Part shown: in pieces, positions 25,810 to 37,310 of the stretch | Layout of the letters: every line of letters starts with the position of its first letter | Position numbering within the stretch: position 1 is the stretch's first letter | Assembly: GCA_944474755.1 (NCBI GenBank) | Contig: OX104117.1 | Coordinates: 56,118,964 to 56,182,963, forward strand | Source: Limnoperna fortunei | Taxonomy: Eukaryota > Mollusca > Bivalvia > Mytilida > Modiolidae | DNA length: 64,000 nucleotides | Direction: 5' to 3' | The notes under the pieces: generated by a model | What the model saw: the letters and a program-made list of their open reading frames with translations, nothing else | What the model was told of the DNA's origin: nothing | The model's database searches: none | Translations under genes and position numbers: made by a program

Positions 25810-26091
25810 TATACAACACCTTAAAATGATTCTTAATATTTTTAACATTCCAGAATACACACACAATGGGATCGAGAGAAACTGTCAAAACAACGCTACG
25901 CACCAAGGCCTAAAGTACATGAAAATTGTTGCATGTTTGTCCTATTAGAATACAAATAACTCATGGTTTGTGCAGTGGTTACTCATTTACCCACGGGGAT
26001 GGCTTTAATAATCGTATTTTATATTAAAAAATACGAGTTTATCATAAAGGATTTTGCAAAAAGAATAAAGTATGTTTGTTTTTCTGAATGT

Positions 26092-26300
26092 TGTTTAACG
26101 CCAGTTTCAGCAATTGTACAGCTATATCATGGCGTCAATTTTTTTATTGAGAGAGGAATCAGGAGTACCCGGAAAAAAACCCGAACCTTCGTTAGGAAAA
26201 CTGGCAATCCTTGTCAATTAGGATTCGAGTCAAGCGCAACCTCCCTGAGGACAAAAACATCGTCGCATAGGGTGTCGCTGCCGGAGTATAAACACACATT
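26092..26300 (-). mobile_element. SINE copy (tRNA-headed family), 3' part
   Basis: In reverse complement it carries the family tail: '...aactggcatgatatagctg'-like text with '(a)ttgacgccatgatatagc' and 'tgctgaaactggcgttaaac', preceded by 'ggaaaactggcaatcc'-type sequence. It shares this with 40965-41135 and 60900-61078. The 122-codon plus-strand frame at 25963-26331 overlaps it and is spurious. Confidence 0.7.
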
Positions 26301-26339
26301 TATTTGTCATTTGGTGTTGCTGCTGTTGTAAGGAAAGCA

Positions 26340-26730
26340 AATATTTACCTTCTAGTACAGAAAACATCTTTTTGAAGAATCGAATATTTAAAATTTCCTG
26401 TAATTTCTGAGTCTCTGGATGACTTATAAAACAATAGGCTTAATGTAAGACAAAACAGAAGAGAAGCTTAACGCGTCTCTTCCTTCTTCGCCACCGTTAC
26501 TATCCGAACAATCGCAACGTCTCGTTGTTTGTGACGTTAAGTCTATATCGACCGACTTCCGGCATTCCGGCTCAAGAAATACATCCCTAAAAAATATGCA
26601 CGAATGTGAAGTATGGAATTTGATGGAATCAAATGTTTGTAACTGCTAATTCATTATTTGTAATGGCTTATTTTCTTTCTTTTATTCAATATTCCTGGTT
26701 CTTTATTTTAAATTGTTTTCTTTATTCATT
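26340..26730. other. Unannotated stretch with a GC-richer patch
   Basis: 26460-26580 is CpG-richer than its surroundings ('cgaccgacttccggcattcc', with an ETS-like CCGGAAGT on the minus strand). No exon could be tied to it. Confidence 0.3.
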
Positions 26731-26732
26731 AT

Positions 26733-26905
26733 TTCGGGGCCTCGGTGGCCAAGTGGTTAAAGTAGTGCGTCTGCTATTAATCGCGTGGTCTGTCAACACG
26801 GGCTGCACGGTTGATTATAGTCTCGATCACCCAGACACATATATAAATAGCGTCTGGGATGACCTTGTTGTAATTTCGCTACCAATACTAGGTGGAGACT
26901 AAACA
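26733..26905 (+). mobile_element. SINE with tRNA-like head
   Basis: Starts 'ggggcctcggtggccaagtg', followed by 'gttaaagtagtgcg'. This is a tRNA-Ser/Leu-like A-box context (TGGCCAAGTGGTTAA) and then 'ggttgattatagtctcgatc' as a diverged B-box region. The same head is seen on the minus strand at 55850-55885 and on the plus strand at 58078-58110 and 59452-59490. It is not a functional tRNA gene because no cloverleaf closes. Confidence 0.7.
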
Positions 26906-27439
26906 ATGATTCTATTTTTAGGGCCCTATTTTTAGACCAGGAAACAATGCAAACATGTATATACTTATGAAATAACGTCACGTTAAAATTCTCTCTTAAT
27001 TGTGCATAACCATAATATTTGTTTAATTAATTGATAAAGTTATATTTTATCAAAATATTCATATGTAAACTTTGTTACAATTTTTTATACACTTCATGAT
27101 ATAAACGGAAGTAATTTTTTAGAGAGTAAAAATATCATCCAATTAAAAATTGCGCCCAGTTTTGGGCGTAGTGATAACGAGTTCAATACAGAGATGAATC
27201 CAGACTCACAAATGAAATTAAGCGTCTGGATGATCGAGACTAGGTTGATGACCAATGGTAAAGACCCCGAGTCGCTATCACATCTGGTTATAAGACTTAT
27301 AATTTTACACTATCAGCTTGCAATAAAAGAAGGGAAAGTGTCGCAATCCATCAATGACCAAGTTCCAACAAGTTTAATTGTTTTATTTTATTCGTTCCCG
27401 AGACACAATATCTATATGACATTTTTCAAGAAACAAAAT

Positions 27440-27605
27440 ATTAATTAACAGGGATTTCCAGTTTGTTCCTTACCTAAGGGTGGGGAGTTTCTACAGATAC
27501 CCCGTCTTCGTTCCTTTATAAAAAAAATGGATACCATGACATAGCTGAAAAAATGATAAAGAAGCGTTATCCAACAGCCAAACAAACAAACAAACTAAAC
27601 AATTT
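27440..27605 (+). mobile_element. SINE 3' part, degraded
   Basis: Shares 'ggataccatgacatagctga' with the family consensus ('ggacgccatgatatagc.ga') and ends in a (CAAA)n tail ('aaacaaacaaacaaac'). A minus-orientation fragment with 'gattggagtcgagtacaccc' lies at 27786-27836. Confidence 0.65.
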
Positions 27606-27839
27606 TTTTATTGTGAAACCGAAGTTTAGTTCCAAAAAATGCTGCAATCAAAATAAATAAAAGTAAGGCTTTCCAATCTGAAACTAGAAAGCCAGAATTA
27701 TAACAAAGGAGCATAACTTATTTCTAGATTAAAGAAAATGTTACTTTATTATTTTTCTGCAAGTATTTGTCCATTTTCCTCACATCGTTCCCCGTAAGAA
27801 AACTGACAATTAAGATTGGAGTCGAGTACACCCTGCACT

Positions 27840-28920
27840 CAGTTATGCATGTTGTATACAATAAATCATCGTTGTATAAAACGAATTACAAAAGTCTATT
27901 CCTTCCTTATTATTAAGACCCCATTTGTCATCTACCATATACTATTTATCAGAAATCTATACACCAAATATTGTCAAACTACCATGCATGGTTACTCCTT
28001 GATTTGGAAGTCAAGGTCACGTTACATCTACCATACTGTTATATACTATTCATCAGCAATCTATCTGCTTAATATTGTAATCTTACCATGCATGGTTACA
28101 GAGGAACCGACCTAAACTTTAAGACAGCCACTGGAATGTGAAAATGAGGTGAAGATCAGGTTGTAATATTCTATTCATCAGAAAACATTTATAAAACAAA
28201 ATATGTTTGAACACGGACAGTCTATACTAACTTAGTATGGACTTTCCCTGGTTTAAATAAGGCTACAGTCTCTTAATTTCATTTAAAAGTTAAATTTCTT
28301 GTTCAAAACTTTGTGTCGATGTCACAAAAGTTATAAATTTTGTTGGTTTCCAAATTTGCGTCGTTTGATGGACATTGCAAATAATGTTATTGTTTTTAAA
28401 ATCTTGTTTAGATACAAGGGTTTATAATTAAGAAATATCCAAAATAGAAGGAGGACAGGAAGGGTCATGATCCCAAACTCGATAAAAAATTAGAAAATAC
28501 CAAATGACATTTTCCCTAATTCCCGAAAAATTCAGAATGTGAATCAATAAATAAAATTGTTGCTCTATACTAATCTGACATAATTTTCGTACTATTTTAT
28601 TAATACAAGCGAACAAAAAGTCAGCATTGTGGATAAGCTAAAATGACACTTAGGTCATTCTTTAAAAAATATGTATGTTTGCTGTTCTACTAGTGAGCTG
28701 GGAATGTGTGTAGTTAGCAGTGTAAGGTTTGAAATTTTGTAAACAATAAAATTAATCCCGGTTACTTTATATCCAGAATTCGCGGCGAAAAAAAAGTGCT
28801 CTCCCGGATCTCGCTTCCGTTTCAATTCCGAATTCCCGGTCAAATTTTAACCAAAATAAAAATTCCGGTTAAAAAGGCCCAATTCCCTGGTCCCGAAAAA
28901 CACAGAATAATAATATTCAT
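27840..28920. other. Mostly unannotated; degraded dispersed repeat pieces
   Basis: 27930-28100 contains an internal duplication ('accatgcatggttac' twice, about 110 bp apart). 28440-28520 and 28755-28915 share 'gaattcccg' and 'cccgaaaa' rich text that looks like pieces of one degraded repeat. No exon recognised. Confidence 0.4.
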
Positions 28921-29651
28921 GAACCTATAGAGGTGTCGAAAGATCTTTATATTAATTTTTAATCCCATTAGTCAATTAAGAAATAATTCCCGGAGTCTGT
29001 GGTTTATCATTGTTTTACAACGTGTCGCTCGGGGTAAAATAGTACGACACAAATGATCATCTCGTTGTAAAACCATGAATTATTTCTATTCTAATAGGAC
29101 AATTATTATACATTAATCCTTTTTCTGTACCTACAGAAAAATCATTTCCACCATAAATTGGCTGTTCCGTCAGTATAACACATTATTACATGAATAGAAT
29201 TTTGCGTGTTTTTGATTGGTCTAAAAAAAATTTTGGGTCACGATAAATCGCAACAGTACTAAAATTACATAAAATGTTTGTACGCTGCACGATTCCGCTG
29301 CATAGTTGTCAAGCGGAATACGATATCGACCTGGTTTTTATGTTTTAGCCAATCAGAATAGCCGTCTTAACAAATTCATTCGTCCAATCAAATCGATTGT
29401 ATTAATTGTACATCGTGCGTGACAACAACAAATGGGAGAAACGTCGACTCTGCGATATGTTGATTCATTTATACTCTTCTCAATATTTGAAACTGGAATT
29501 TCAGGATTACCAGCAAATTGATATTAAAATGCTGTATATAATAAAAAATATTAAGGGTAACAACAATTACAAAAAAGCAATGGGCTTCAGTAGAAAAGGC
29601 ATCCTCTGTTTTTCTGATAAAGGGAGATGGTGGTTTTCTTCATGTAATAAA

Positions 29652-29768
29652 ACAATTAATAACTTTGATATACGGTCGCTATCAGTATTGATCAGCAGTG
29701 AAAAATGTATATTACATTTTCTCTGGCTGATTAATCCTGATAGCGACCTATATCAAAGTCATTAATTG
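29652..29768. repeat. Palindromic MITE-like hairpin, ~117 bp
   Basis: The left arm 'caattaataactttgatata' continues with 'cggtcgctatcag' and 'gatcagc'. The right arm is its reverse complement with few mismatches ('gctgattaatcctgatagcg', 'acctatatcaaagtcatt'). The centre is near 29705-29725. It lies within the 119-codon frame at 29406-29765, which I therefore do not trust. Confidence 0.75.
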
Positions 29769-30469
29769 TATAATATATTGCAACGGATAATTATAGCGCG
29801 TGTCGCTATTTTTAAGATGAATACGTCATATTACGCATTCGCTTTCTGGTGGGAGTTACAGTTTTTGTTTAAAATAAAACAGCCCTTTAAAACACGCCTT
29901 CCTTGTCGCGTGTTTGCTCATACATAAATCTTTTTTTTTACGACTGCTGTTTTCTCAAAGCCTTTGAAGCACGTCATATTATAATAATTATTTTCTATAA
30001 TGTGGTTATATGTGGTCCAAGATATGTTTCTTTATGCATGCATTCTCATAATTTGGTACAAAAATTGAATACTGCGGCTTAGAACCTTATTTATGTGCCA
30101 TAATATTTATTTGGCATAACCCACATTACATTTATTTGAGAACCCTGGGTTTTTATTACATCTATAATGTCTAGAATTGATTTTGTATCTCTTAGTTCTT
30201 TGGTGTTAGAAGTGATTTTGTTTTTAATTTTATTAGGTATAAAGGTAATAATAAAATATCGAACACCAAGGAAACTATCAAAAGACAACCCACAATCAAA
30301 GTTGAAGTCCAACAACCATATAACAACTACAGCAATGATCCTGATTTGGTACAGGCATTTAAAAAATGGTGGGTTAAACCAGGTTTTATAGCATATGCCA
30401 AACCTCCCGCGTGCATTACTGTAGTGTGTGAGTTGGTTTGTTGAAATAATGGATGGGTATCATACACCA

Positions 30470-31045
30470 CTGGTCAAACAAGTCAATAATTGGTTTATAA
30501 GTTTATCCTGAAGAAATTGGTAACGTTTGAAAAAATCATATTCACTGCAAGCTCTTGCTTACCTGATCAATTGAGAAATATATAGACACCGTATGCAGGA
30601 GAAGCTGGCATATTGCTACATAAGTGAAGAAAATTTATAATTTTGAAATTAGAATAGTTTCGCTTGTCGTAAATTCTTGTGCTGAGATAACCATTGGCGT
30701 CATATTTAAAGTCTAAAAATGATGTAGAAGAAGCTGTTTCTGTGGTTTCTTTAATATTTCCAGTTCTAAAGACGAAAGCCATTCGGCAAACTGAGGGTTG
30801 TTTATTGAAAGTATATCATCAATATATCTACATGTGAAATTAAATTACCTATCTTCTGCTATCTTTTTAACTTCAATAAAAAGTGAAGAAATTTAGTTTC
30901 ATAAGAATACTGGAACAAATCGGCAAGGAGTGGGGCACAGTTTGTACCCAATTGAATACCGAAAACTTCCTCCAAATATGTTGTAGGTTGTATGATAAAT
31001 TTTATGTGTTTTATGCTTTTTAATTGCATCGGAAGATCCCAGGCG
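30470..31045 (-). pseudogene. Reverse-transcriptase remnant, retroelement 1
   Basis: On the minus strand: 'GIQLGTNCAPLLADLFQYSY' at 30901-30960, a degraded '(Y)IDDILSINNPQFAEWLS'-like active-site segment near 30785-30840, then 'TASSTSFLDFKYDANG', 'LSTRIYDKRNYSNFKIINF' and 'LHLCSNMPASPAYGVYI' (30567-30782). After a frameshift comes 'ARACSEYDFFKRYQFLQDKL'. The order and motifs match an RT family common in molluscs as I remember it. Several stops and frameshifts make it dead. Lineage (Penelope-related or other) is uncertain. Confidence 0.75.
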
Positions 31046-31099
31046 TAATACGCTATATAATGACTTACTACGGTCTCACACTGATTTTATATCTGTAGC

Positions 31100-32070
31100 A
31101 TATAAAAGTTCTCGGGAGTTATTTTCATATGTTCGATCTCTTTTTATTATCTCTTAATGATATATAATTATTTTCGGGTAAATTGAGCAAAAAGGTAAAA
31201 ACCATACTCTACAATATAGTTCATGTTGTAAGTGATAAAATTGCTAATTTAATATTAAAGACAATATTTCAATTACAGTTTTTCGTATTTGTTAAATCCT
31301 TCAAGCTTTAAAATACATTTTTTTGTCCTGATCTAATAAGAAGAAGTAAAGATGTACATAATTGCATGTTAATGTCCGGGCTATTTTTATGGCAACATTA
31401 TAAGTTTAAAAAGTTATTTATTATGTTGTACTTTTTTAATTGTTCAGAACCCAAGAAAAGACACCTGTCGCCCGTCTCTTCAGTGTAACATATGTATTTA
31501 GTAAACTTCTGTAAGATTACACCTCAACAACTTATGGATATAAAGAGTTCATTTGAGTAAAAAATTGCTATTTTTATCAGTAAAAACTGCTGATACGATA
31601 CACCTCTAGTTGACAATGATTATTATCATCAAGGAAAATCAAGTACCAAACAAAACAACTGATGCCTATTTGAATTTGGGGAAATAGAAAATAAGAGCCG
31701 CCTACACCTTTTATATTAAAAAAACCTGTAAGCGACAAGTATTTAAGCAGTCAAATGCAAGACATGTTATGAGTAAAAATACAAAATAAAGGAATTCTAC
31801 ATTTATATATTTTATATAGGTTTTATAAACCCGAAATGACTGATGAATAGCAATACAGGGCCTGGAAAGATCAACAAAAGCTATAATGCACACCTATGCC
31901 TAAGTGTTGATTTCATACTAAGGAGGAATGAATTGGTAAAAGTGTTCAATAAAACAAATGCACGCAAAATAAAACAACTTCTTGTTGTTCATGGTCAAGC
32001 TTACAATAAATGGTAAGCAAATTTATTTCACAGAGTAATCTAAAATAACTCTGGAGTTGTTTTTCAACAA
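31100..32070. other. AT-rich non-coding stretch
   Basis: No exon, repeat boundary or RNA gene recognised between the two retroelement remnants. Confidence 0.5.
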
Positions 32071-32074
32071 AACA

Positions 32075-33335
32075 ACGTTAAAATGATTCAAGCATTAGAC
32101 CAAACAGAATTTAAAAAACACATTCAAAAATATTCTTATACAATAAGGCACAAGCAACAACTAAAACAAGATATTAATATGAACAACGATTTCAGCACTG
32201 AAAAGACGAAAGTGCTACTAGTCATTAAAACATCATTACCGACTAAACTTGTAAACAACACTATAAATAAACTATACCATGGATCACTGGAGACCTAAAA
32301 TCCATTATAAGCAAACAAAAAATATTGTTCAAATATATAAAACATGAAAATTCCACCAACACATAGAAAGCTTTAAATGTCAAGCAAACAATTCAAAAAG
32401 AAAGAGAATATTGGGCGTATATGGAATCATTATATGCTGTGATGAAAACCTGAACACATTACACAAACAATTAAAAAATCTAGAATTATAAAGAAAAAAT
32501 CATAATGTTAAATGACAACTTACCTAGTATGTCTCCTACCACTATTAAATGACAGCATGTTGAAAAATTTTGATATATTTAAAGCAAATGCGCCACATGA
32601 AATACCCTGACTTCGCCCCGACTTATCCCTTTTCTTTATATATTTCTCCTAATAGATGTAAAGTACCATCTGACTAAAAAAAGCTAATATCATCCCGGTC
32701 TTCAAAAATGGTGAGAAATACCTATCCAGTAACTACCGCATTGTTTCACGGACCTGCAAAAAACTTATTTAAACAACTTTATGACATCCTTGAAACTGCA
32801 AACATGGGTTCAGGTTAATAAGAAGCTGAGAAACGCAACCTATCTCACTCAGCAATGATCTAACTAGCAAACGTCATGCAGGTATACAAACGGACCTTAT
32901 ACCGACTTTTCTGAGGCCTTTCACAAGTTATCACTCAAGCAATTGCTCTGTAAGCTCAACATTTATGGCATACGATCTTTCACACTGTAATGAATAGAAG
33001 TTTTACTGAAAAACATAATGCAGCACATGTGCTGCACGCCAGTCATAGCCACCAATATCAACGGTTCAACACCTCAAACAATTATTTCACATTTAAATTT
33101 TCAATCATACTTTATGAATTTATTCAATGTCTTTTCAACCGGCATTGCATCTGCAAGCTCCTTGTTTAAAACACTGCTACAAACACATTACAATTATACA
33201 TAACAGTTTCAATTCTGCAAATATGTAAATATGTTTTTCTGTTATTTTTGTCCCTTTGTATTAAGTAGATGTAGCATGTTTACGCCGTTGCATAGTTGTC
33301 CATTTTAACTCGGCAATGTGTCAATGTAGATGTAG
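32075..33335 (+). pseudogene. Non-LTR retrotransposon (LINE) remnant, retroelement 2
   Basis: Pieces in order on the plus strand: 'LPTKLVNNTINKLYHGSLET' (32240-32298); in shifted frames 'ITGDLKSIISKQKILFKYIK' and 'YWAYMESLYAVM', the region linking endonuclease and RT in LINEs; then near 32690-32780 'FKNGEKYLSSNYR', equivalent to 'FKKGD...NYRP(V/I)SLT', RT motif 1. It continues as non-coding decay to a 'gtagatgtagatgtgg' simple tail near 33327-33342. Heavily frameshifted. Probably an L2/Jockey-type relative. Confidence 0.65.
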
Positions 33336-33349
33336 ATGTGGAATCCAAC

Positions 33350-35440
33350 GCAACAGATACACCTGGTGACAGGTGAAATGGTTACCAAAACCGCATCAAA
33401 AATAAAACTAAAAAAGACAAAACAATGTACAATAAAAGTTTCAGATAAGAGAAACCCTCTTTTTATATTGACAAGGGTTATTTTAAATATTGTGCAATTA
33501 TGCGAGCAACATCGTTTGAATATTAGACTATTTGACACCGACGACACAAAATATATTTACTGTATATTTCGTACTTAATTGAGACGATACTATTCAAGCG
33601 CGCGCACAAATTTTCATAGTAAATCCTGGTAAATCACATATTAAGTACTTAAATGAAAATGACAAAATAAAGTAGAAAGAGTTCCACATTGCACCCTTAC
33701 TCCAAAAAGTACAATGCATAACCCAACCTGTAATATTTGGCTAAATAATAAACCCTTTTGACATTTTTTCGAAATTCTACTTTTTGAAGTTGTGGTGCCA
33801 AATGGAACTCTTGCCAATTTTTAAAACTATTTGACACAGTAAAAACAAAATACTCTTTCTATAATACAAGACTAAAAATATGTCAAAATATATTCAATTG
33901 TGCTGCAAAAAAACATGTCCGACTTTTTCAAGCCGAGTTTTCCTGTTGTTCTTGCAATCCAGTTCGGTAAAGACGAAATTAGTTGACATCTGACAAGTTT
34001 ATCAAACATTAATATGAAACCTTTAAAGTATATTTAATCAAGAATATTACGCCCAGCCCGGTTGAAAAAGATAATTTAACCCATCACTTGAAAAAGATTG
34101 TTCACAGAAGGTCCAAACTTACTAAAGAAGCTTTATCATCATATTGTACAACTATAAAACCTCTCCATACACGATAGTCAAGTATCATTGCGTGAAGATT
34201 TCCATATTTTCTGAGTTACTTCTCTTTAATCAAAACTAATATTGACTACCCTAACTACAATATTGGCAAAAAGCGAAATACTGTAACGGAATTTATACAT
34301 AATTTCTCTTTCTTGCGTTAACATTTCAACTTAAAGCTCGAAACCAATAACAAAGAAAAGGGAATTCGGTGCTCCGGACAAGTAAGTATTGCCTTCCTAT
34401 AATAAGACACTCGTCGATTTACTCATCGTCATGTTCTGGAATGAGTAATTCTAGAATCCAGGTCGAGAAAAACCTTCATAAAAAAGGCAATTTTTGAACT
34501 ACGATCTACAAAGTCGTGGTAACAGTATAACATCCACCTAGGTACAACACATCCATGTGGGCAGAAGCTCATTTGTTCAACGACAGCGTCACGACTAAAA
34601 ATTGGGATAATGATACGTATGAGGTGTGACACGTAAACACCTTACTCAGGAACTAATACTGTTACCAAGAACAAGTTGAAAATTGGGGAGTAAAAAATCG
34701 TGCTTGAGGTAAAGTTAAAGTGTAGGTTTAGTCTTATTTTCAGGAAAAAACTCAAGATCAGCGACTGAATTTACGCTTTCGGGAGTTTCTTAAATCAATG
34801 TTCTTTTGCATAGTTTAAATGTAAATAGTCTCTAAACTTAGAAAAGACATCTTCTATATTTCAAGGTAACATTAAAGTTTGGGCTAACATATTTTCTTTT
34901 TACTTCAATAACAATGAACGAGAAGTTGATATTTGGGAGGTAGAAGTCATGTTAGATGTAAAGTTACGTGTGTACTTTTAGTCTTTATCCAGGATACTTT
35001 GGATAGATTAAATTAAAACTTCTTTTATATATCGGAAGGTAAAACTAAAGGATACACCAAGGTATTATCTTTTTTCTTCAATAACTAGTACGAGTATAAA
35101 AAAATACATGTCGACGTGGGAGGACGTTTGCTTCCATTAGAATGCCAAAAAGCCTGTTTACAGTGAAATATAAGAAAACCGAAGTCGTATAAGTGTGAAG
35201 ACTCTGGATTGAGACAAAGACATACGACACAAAGAAGAAACCAACAAGAACACAAAAAATGGAGTAACCTAACCTAAAAAGGTCCGGTCCTACAAACATG
35301 TCAATTAAAATGTAACATTTGGCAGATTTCAATTTCAGAGAATGTACTTTAGACTTTGTATCATTAATAACAAATTATGGAAAAAAAACTCTGAAGTGGA
35401 ATAGGTCTTTTGAAATTTTTAGTATCTACATTTAATTTAT
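33350..35440. other. AT-rich stretch with a diverged local duplication
   Basis: 34671-34920 and 34921-35090 are diverged direct repeats ('gaggtaaagttaaagtgtag' versus 'gatgtaaagttacgtgtgta'; both halves end '...tacttcaataac' or '...cttcttcaataac'). No exon seen. Confidence 0.45.
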
Positions 35441-35441
35441 T

Positions 35442-37150
35442 GTGACATGGTGTACGATTTCTGTGATCCTGTTTGCAATGGGCATGAACATGATTATCGA
35501 GGCTGGGGAGAGAGAACCAGAGGTCTCAAGACATTTTGCGACAACAGGCAACCACCAACCAAATGGTTCATGGATGATAAAACAGACATTAATATTCAAG
35601 CTAGGTGGATATTACACGCACGAGAAGAAACATCATCATGTGCAAGTGTGACATTTAAACCCAGAAAGTCGAGATCATTTATAATTAAAAAAAAGGCAAA
35701 ATTACACAGCAGTTAAACCTAATATTCCATCTATCGTCGGAAACCCTATTAAGTGCTTAGGCAAATGGTTTGATGAAACTATTGGAGATAAGGACAGCAT
35801 TCAGAGGATAGAACAGCAAGTTAAAGAAGGAATGAGGAACATAGACAGGACAGGACTTCCCGGAAAGTTCAAGGCATGGATTTACCAACATGGCCTCTTA
35901 CCCCGCTTATCATGGCTGTTAATGCTGTACGAGACATCGGCAGTGGAGAAATTGGAGAGAATCATCAACAAACATCCGAGGAAATGGTTTGGAGTACCAC
36001 CATGCTTCACATAGGCTTGTATACCAGAACAGCCAAGCTACAACTTCCTTTGACATCAACAATAGAAGAGTTCAAGACCGGCAACGCAAGGCTTGTTATG
36101 TCTTTAAAGGATTAAAGAGATGATAAGGTGAGATCAGCTGGAGTAGAAGTACGGACAGGAAGGAAGTGGTCAACTAGACAGGCAGTAGAACAGGCGGAGA
36201 GCAGGGTAAGAAACATATACATCGGCTGTGGGAAAACAGGGTTTAGGACCTCCAAGAGTTGTTATTGGAACAAGGCTAACACCGAAATCCGAGCAAGCAA
36301 GGAAGAAAACCGAGAAGCCAAGGATGGGAGTTCAATGAGCTTGAACAAGATGAGATACAGGCCAACAAACAATATCCTGGCCAGACATCTGGAAATATCC
36401 ACAGTTCTAACTACCATTCCTATTACGTTCAGTGTACGATTTTCTACCAACACCAGCAAATCTCCAGAGATGGGATTTTATTGAAACACTAGATTGTCTC
36501 CTCTGTGGTAAAAGAGGAACTCTACGACATATCTTATTATCCTGTCCCGTGGCGTTATCACAAGGAAGATACACCTGGCGTCATAACCAGGTTCTACGAG
36601 AATAGGCAGACACTGTAGCGAAAGAGATGAAAAACAAAGGAAACCACACAAAGATGAAGCACAACAAAATCCAGCTTGTGAAGGAAGGTGACACAGTGAA
36701 GGGAAGAGCGGATGAGAAGTTTGGAATACTGGACCAGGAAGATGACTGGAAGATGGTTGTAGACCTTGACCAGAAACCGATATTTCCTGAGATAATTCCA
36801 ACCAATCTAAGGCCTGATATGGTATTATGGTAACCAGGACAAAAAAATCATTGTAATAGATCTGACAGTTTCATGGGAGGAAAGATGTGCTGAATCACAC
36901 GGGAGGAAGTATGATACATTGCTGATGGAGTGCAGAGAGAAGGGGTGGCAGACCTGGACTTATCCAGTAGAGGTTGGGTGTAGAGGATTTCCAGCACAAT
37001 CTGTTTGGAGAGTGTTATCTGGGTTAGGAGTCACAGGTAGAATTAGACGAGCAGCAGTACAGAAGATGGCCCAAGCAGCAGAAAGATCGTCATCCTGGGT
37101 GTGGATAAAGAGGGAAACTAATAGCTGGATACCCACCACCAACGCGTAGC
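35442..37150 (+). pseudogene. RT-containing non-LTR retrotransposon remnant, retroelement 3
   Basis: The plus strand carries the 3' half of a retroelement polyprotein in shifting frames. RT palm fragments 'TWCTISVILFAMGMNM' (35447-35494) and 'WFMDDKTDINIQARWILHAR' keep an FMDD catalytic motif near 35565-35580. Then follow 'RTGLPGKFKAWIYQHGLLPR' and 'LERIINKHPRKWFGVPPCFT' (35832-36014), 'GLYTRTAKLQLPLTSTIEEF', a 'CGKRG.L.H.LLSCPVAL'-like zinc-binding segment (36500-36555), 'NLRPDMVLW' and then 'DLTVSWEERC'. It finishes with 'MECREKGWQTWTYPVEVGCR' to '...NSWIPTTNA' and stop at 37149. At least five frameshifts. The 'RPD..(13-15)..(I/D)LTV' arrangement resembles a PD-(D/E)xK nuclease core. Confidence 0.82.
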
Positions 37151-37310
37151 GATTGATCACCACTGTGGAACCCCTCCCAATCCTGAGAGTGTACCGAGTT
37201 AGGGGTCGAAACACACAATAAGAGATGGCCACGGCTTAGGACGTTAGCGGTGCAGCAGCAGTACCATCTTAGCTGTGTGTAAGTTATAAAAATAATAATG
37301 TAATAGAGTT
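37151..37310 (+). repeat. 3' untranslated tail of retroelement 3
   Basis: Non-coding sequence continuing after the terminal stop ('gtggaacccctcccaatcct', 'gggtcgaaacacacaataag'), compositionally like the element and unlike the AT-rich DNA that follows. The end boundary is uncertain. Confidence 0.4.

Noticed and set aside
25963..26331. 122-codon plus-strand frame
   Set aside because: Its second half reads through an antisense SINE tail, and the first half has no similarity I recognise.
26733..26830. tRNA-Ser/Leu gene
   Set aside because: The A-box-like head is followed by no closing acceptor stem, and the same head recurs with SINE tails elsewhere.
29406..29765. 119-codon plus-strand frame
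   Set aside because: Its C-terminal half is the arm and loop of a palindromic element.
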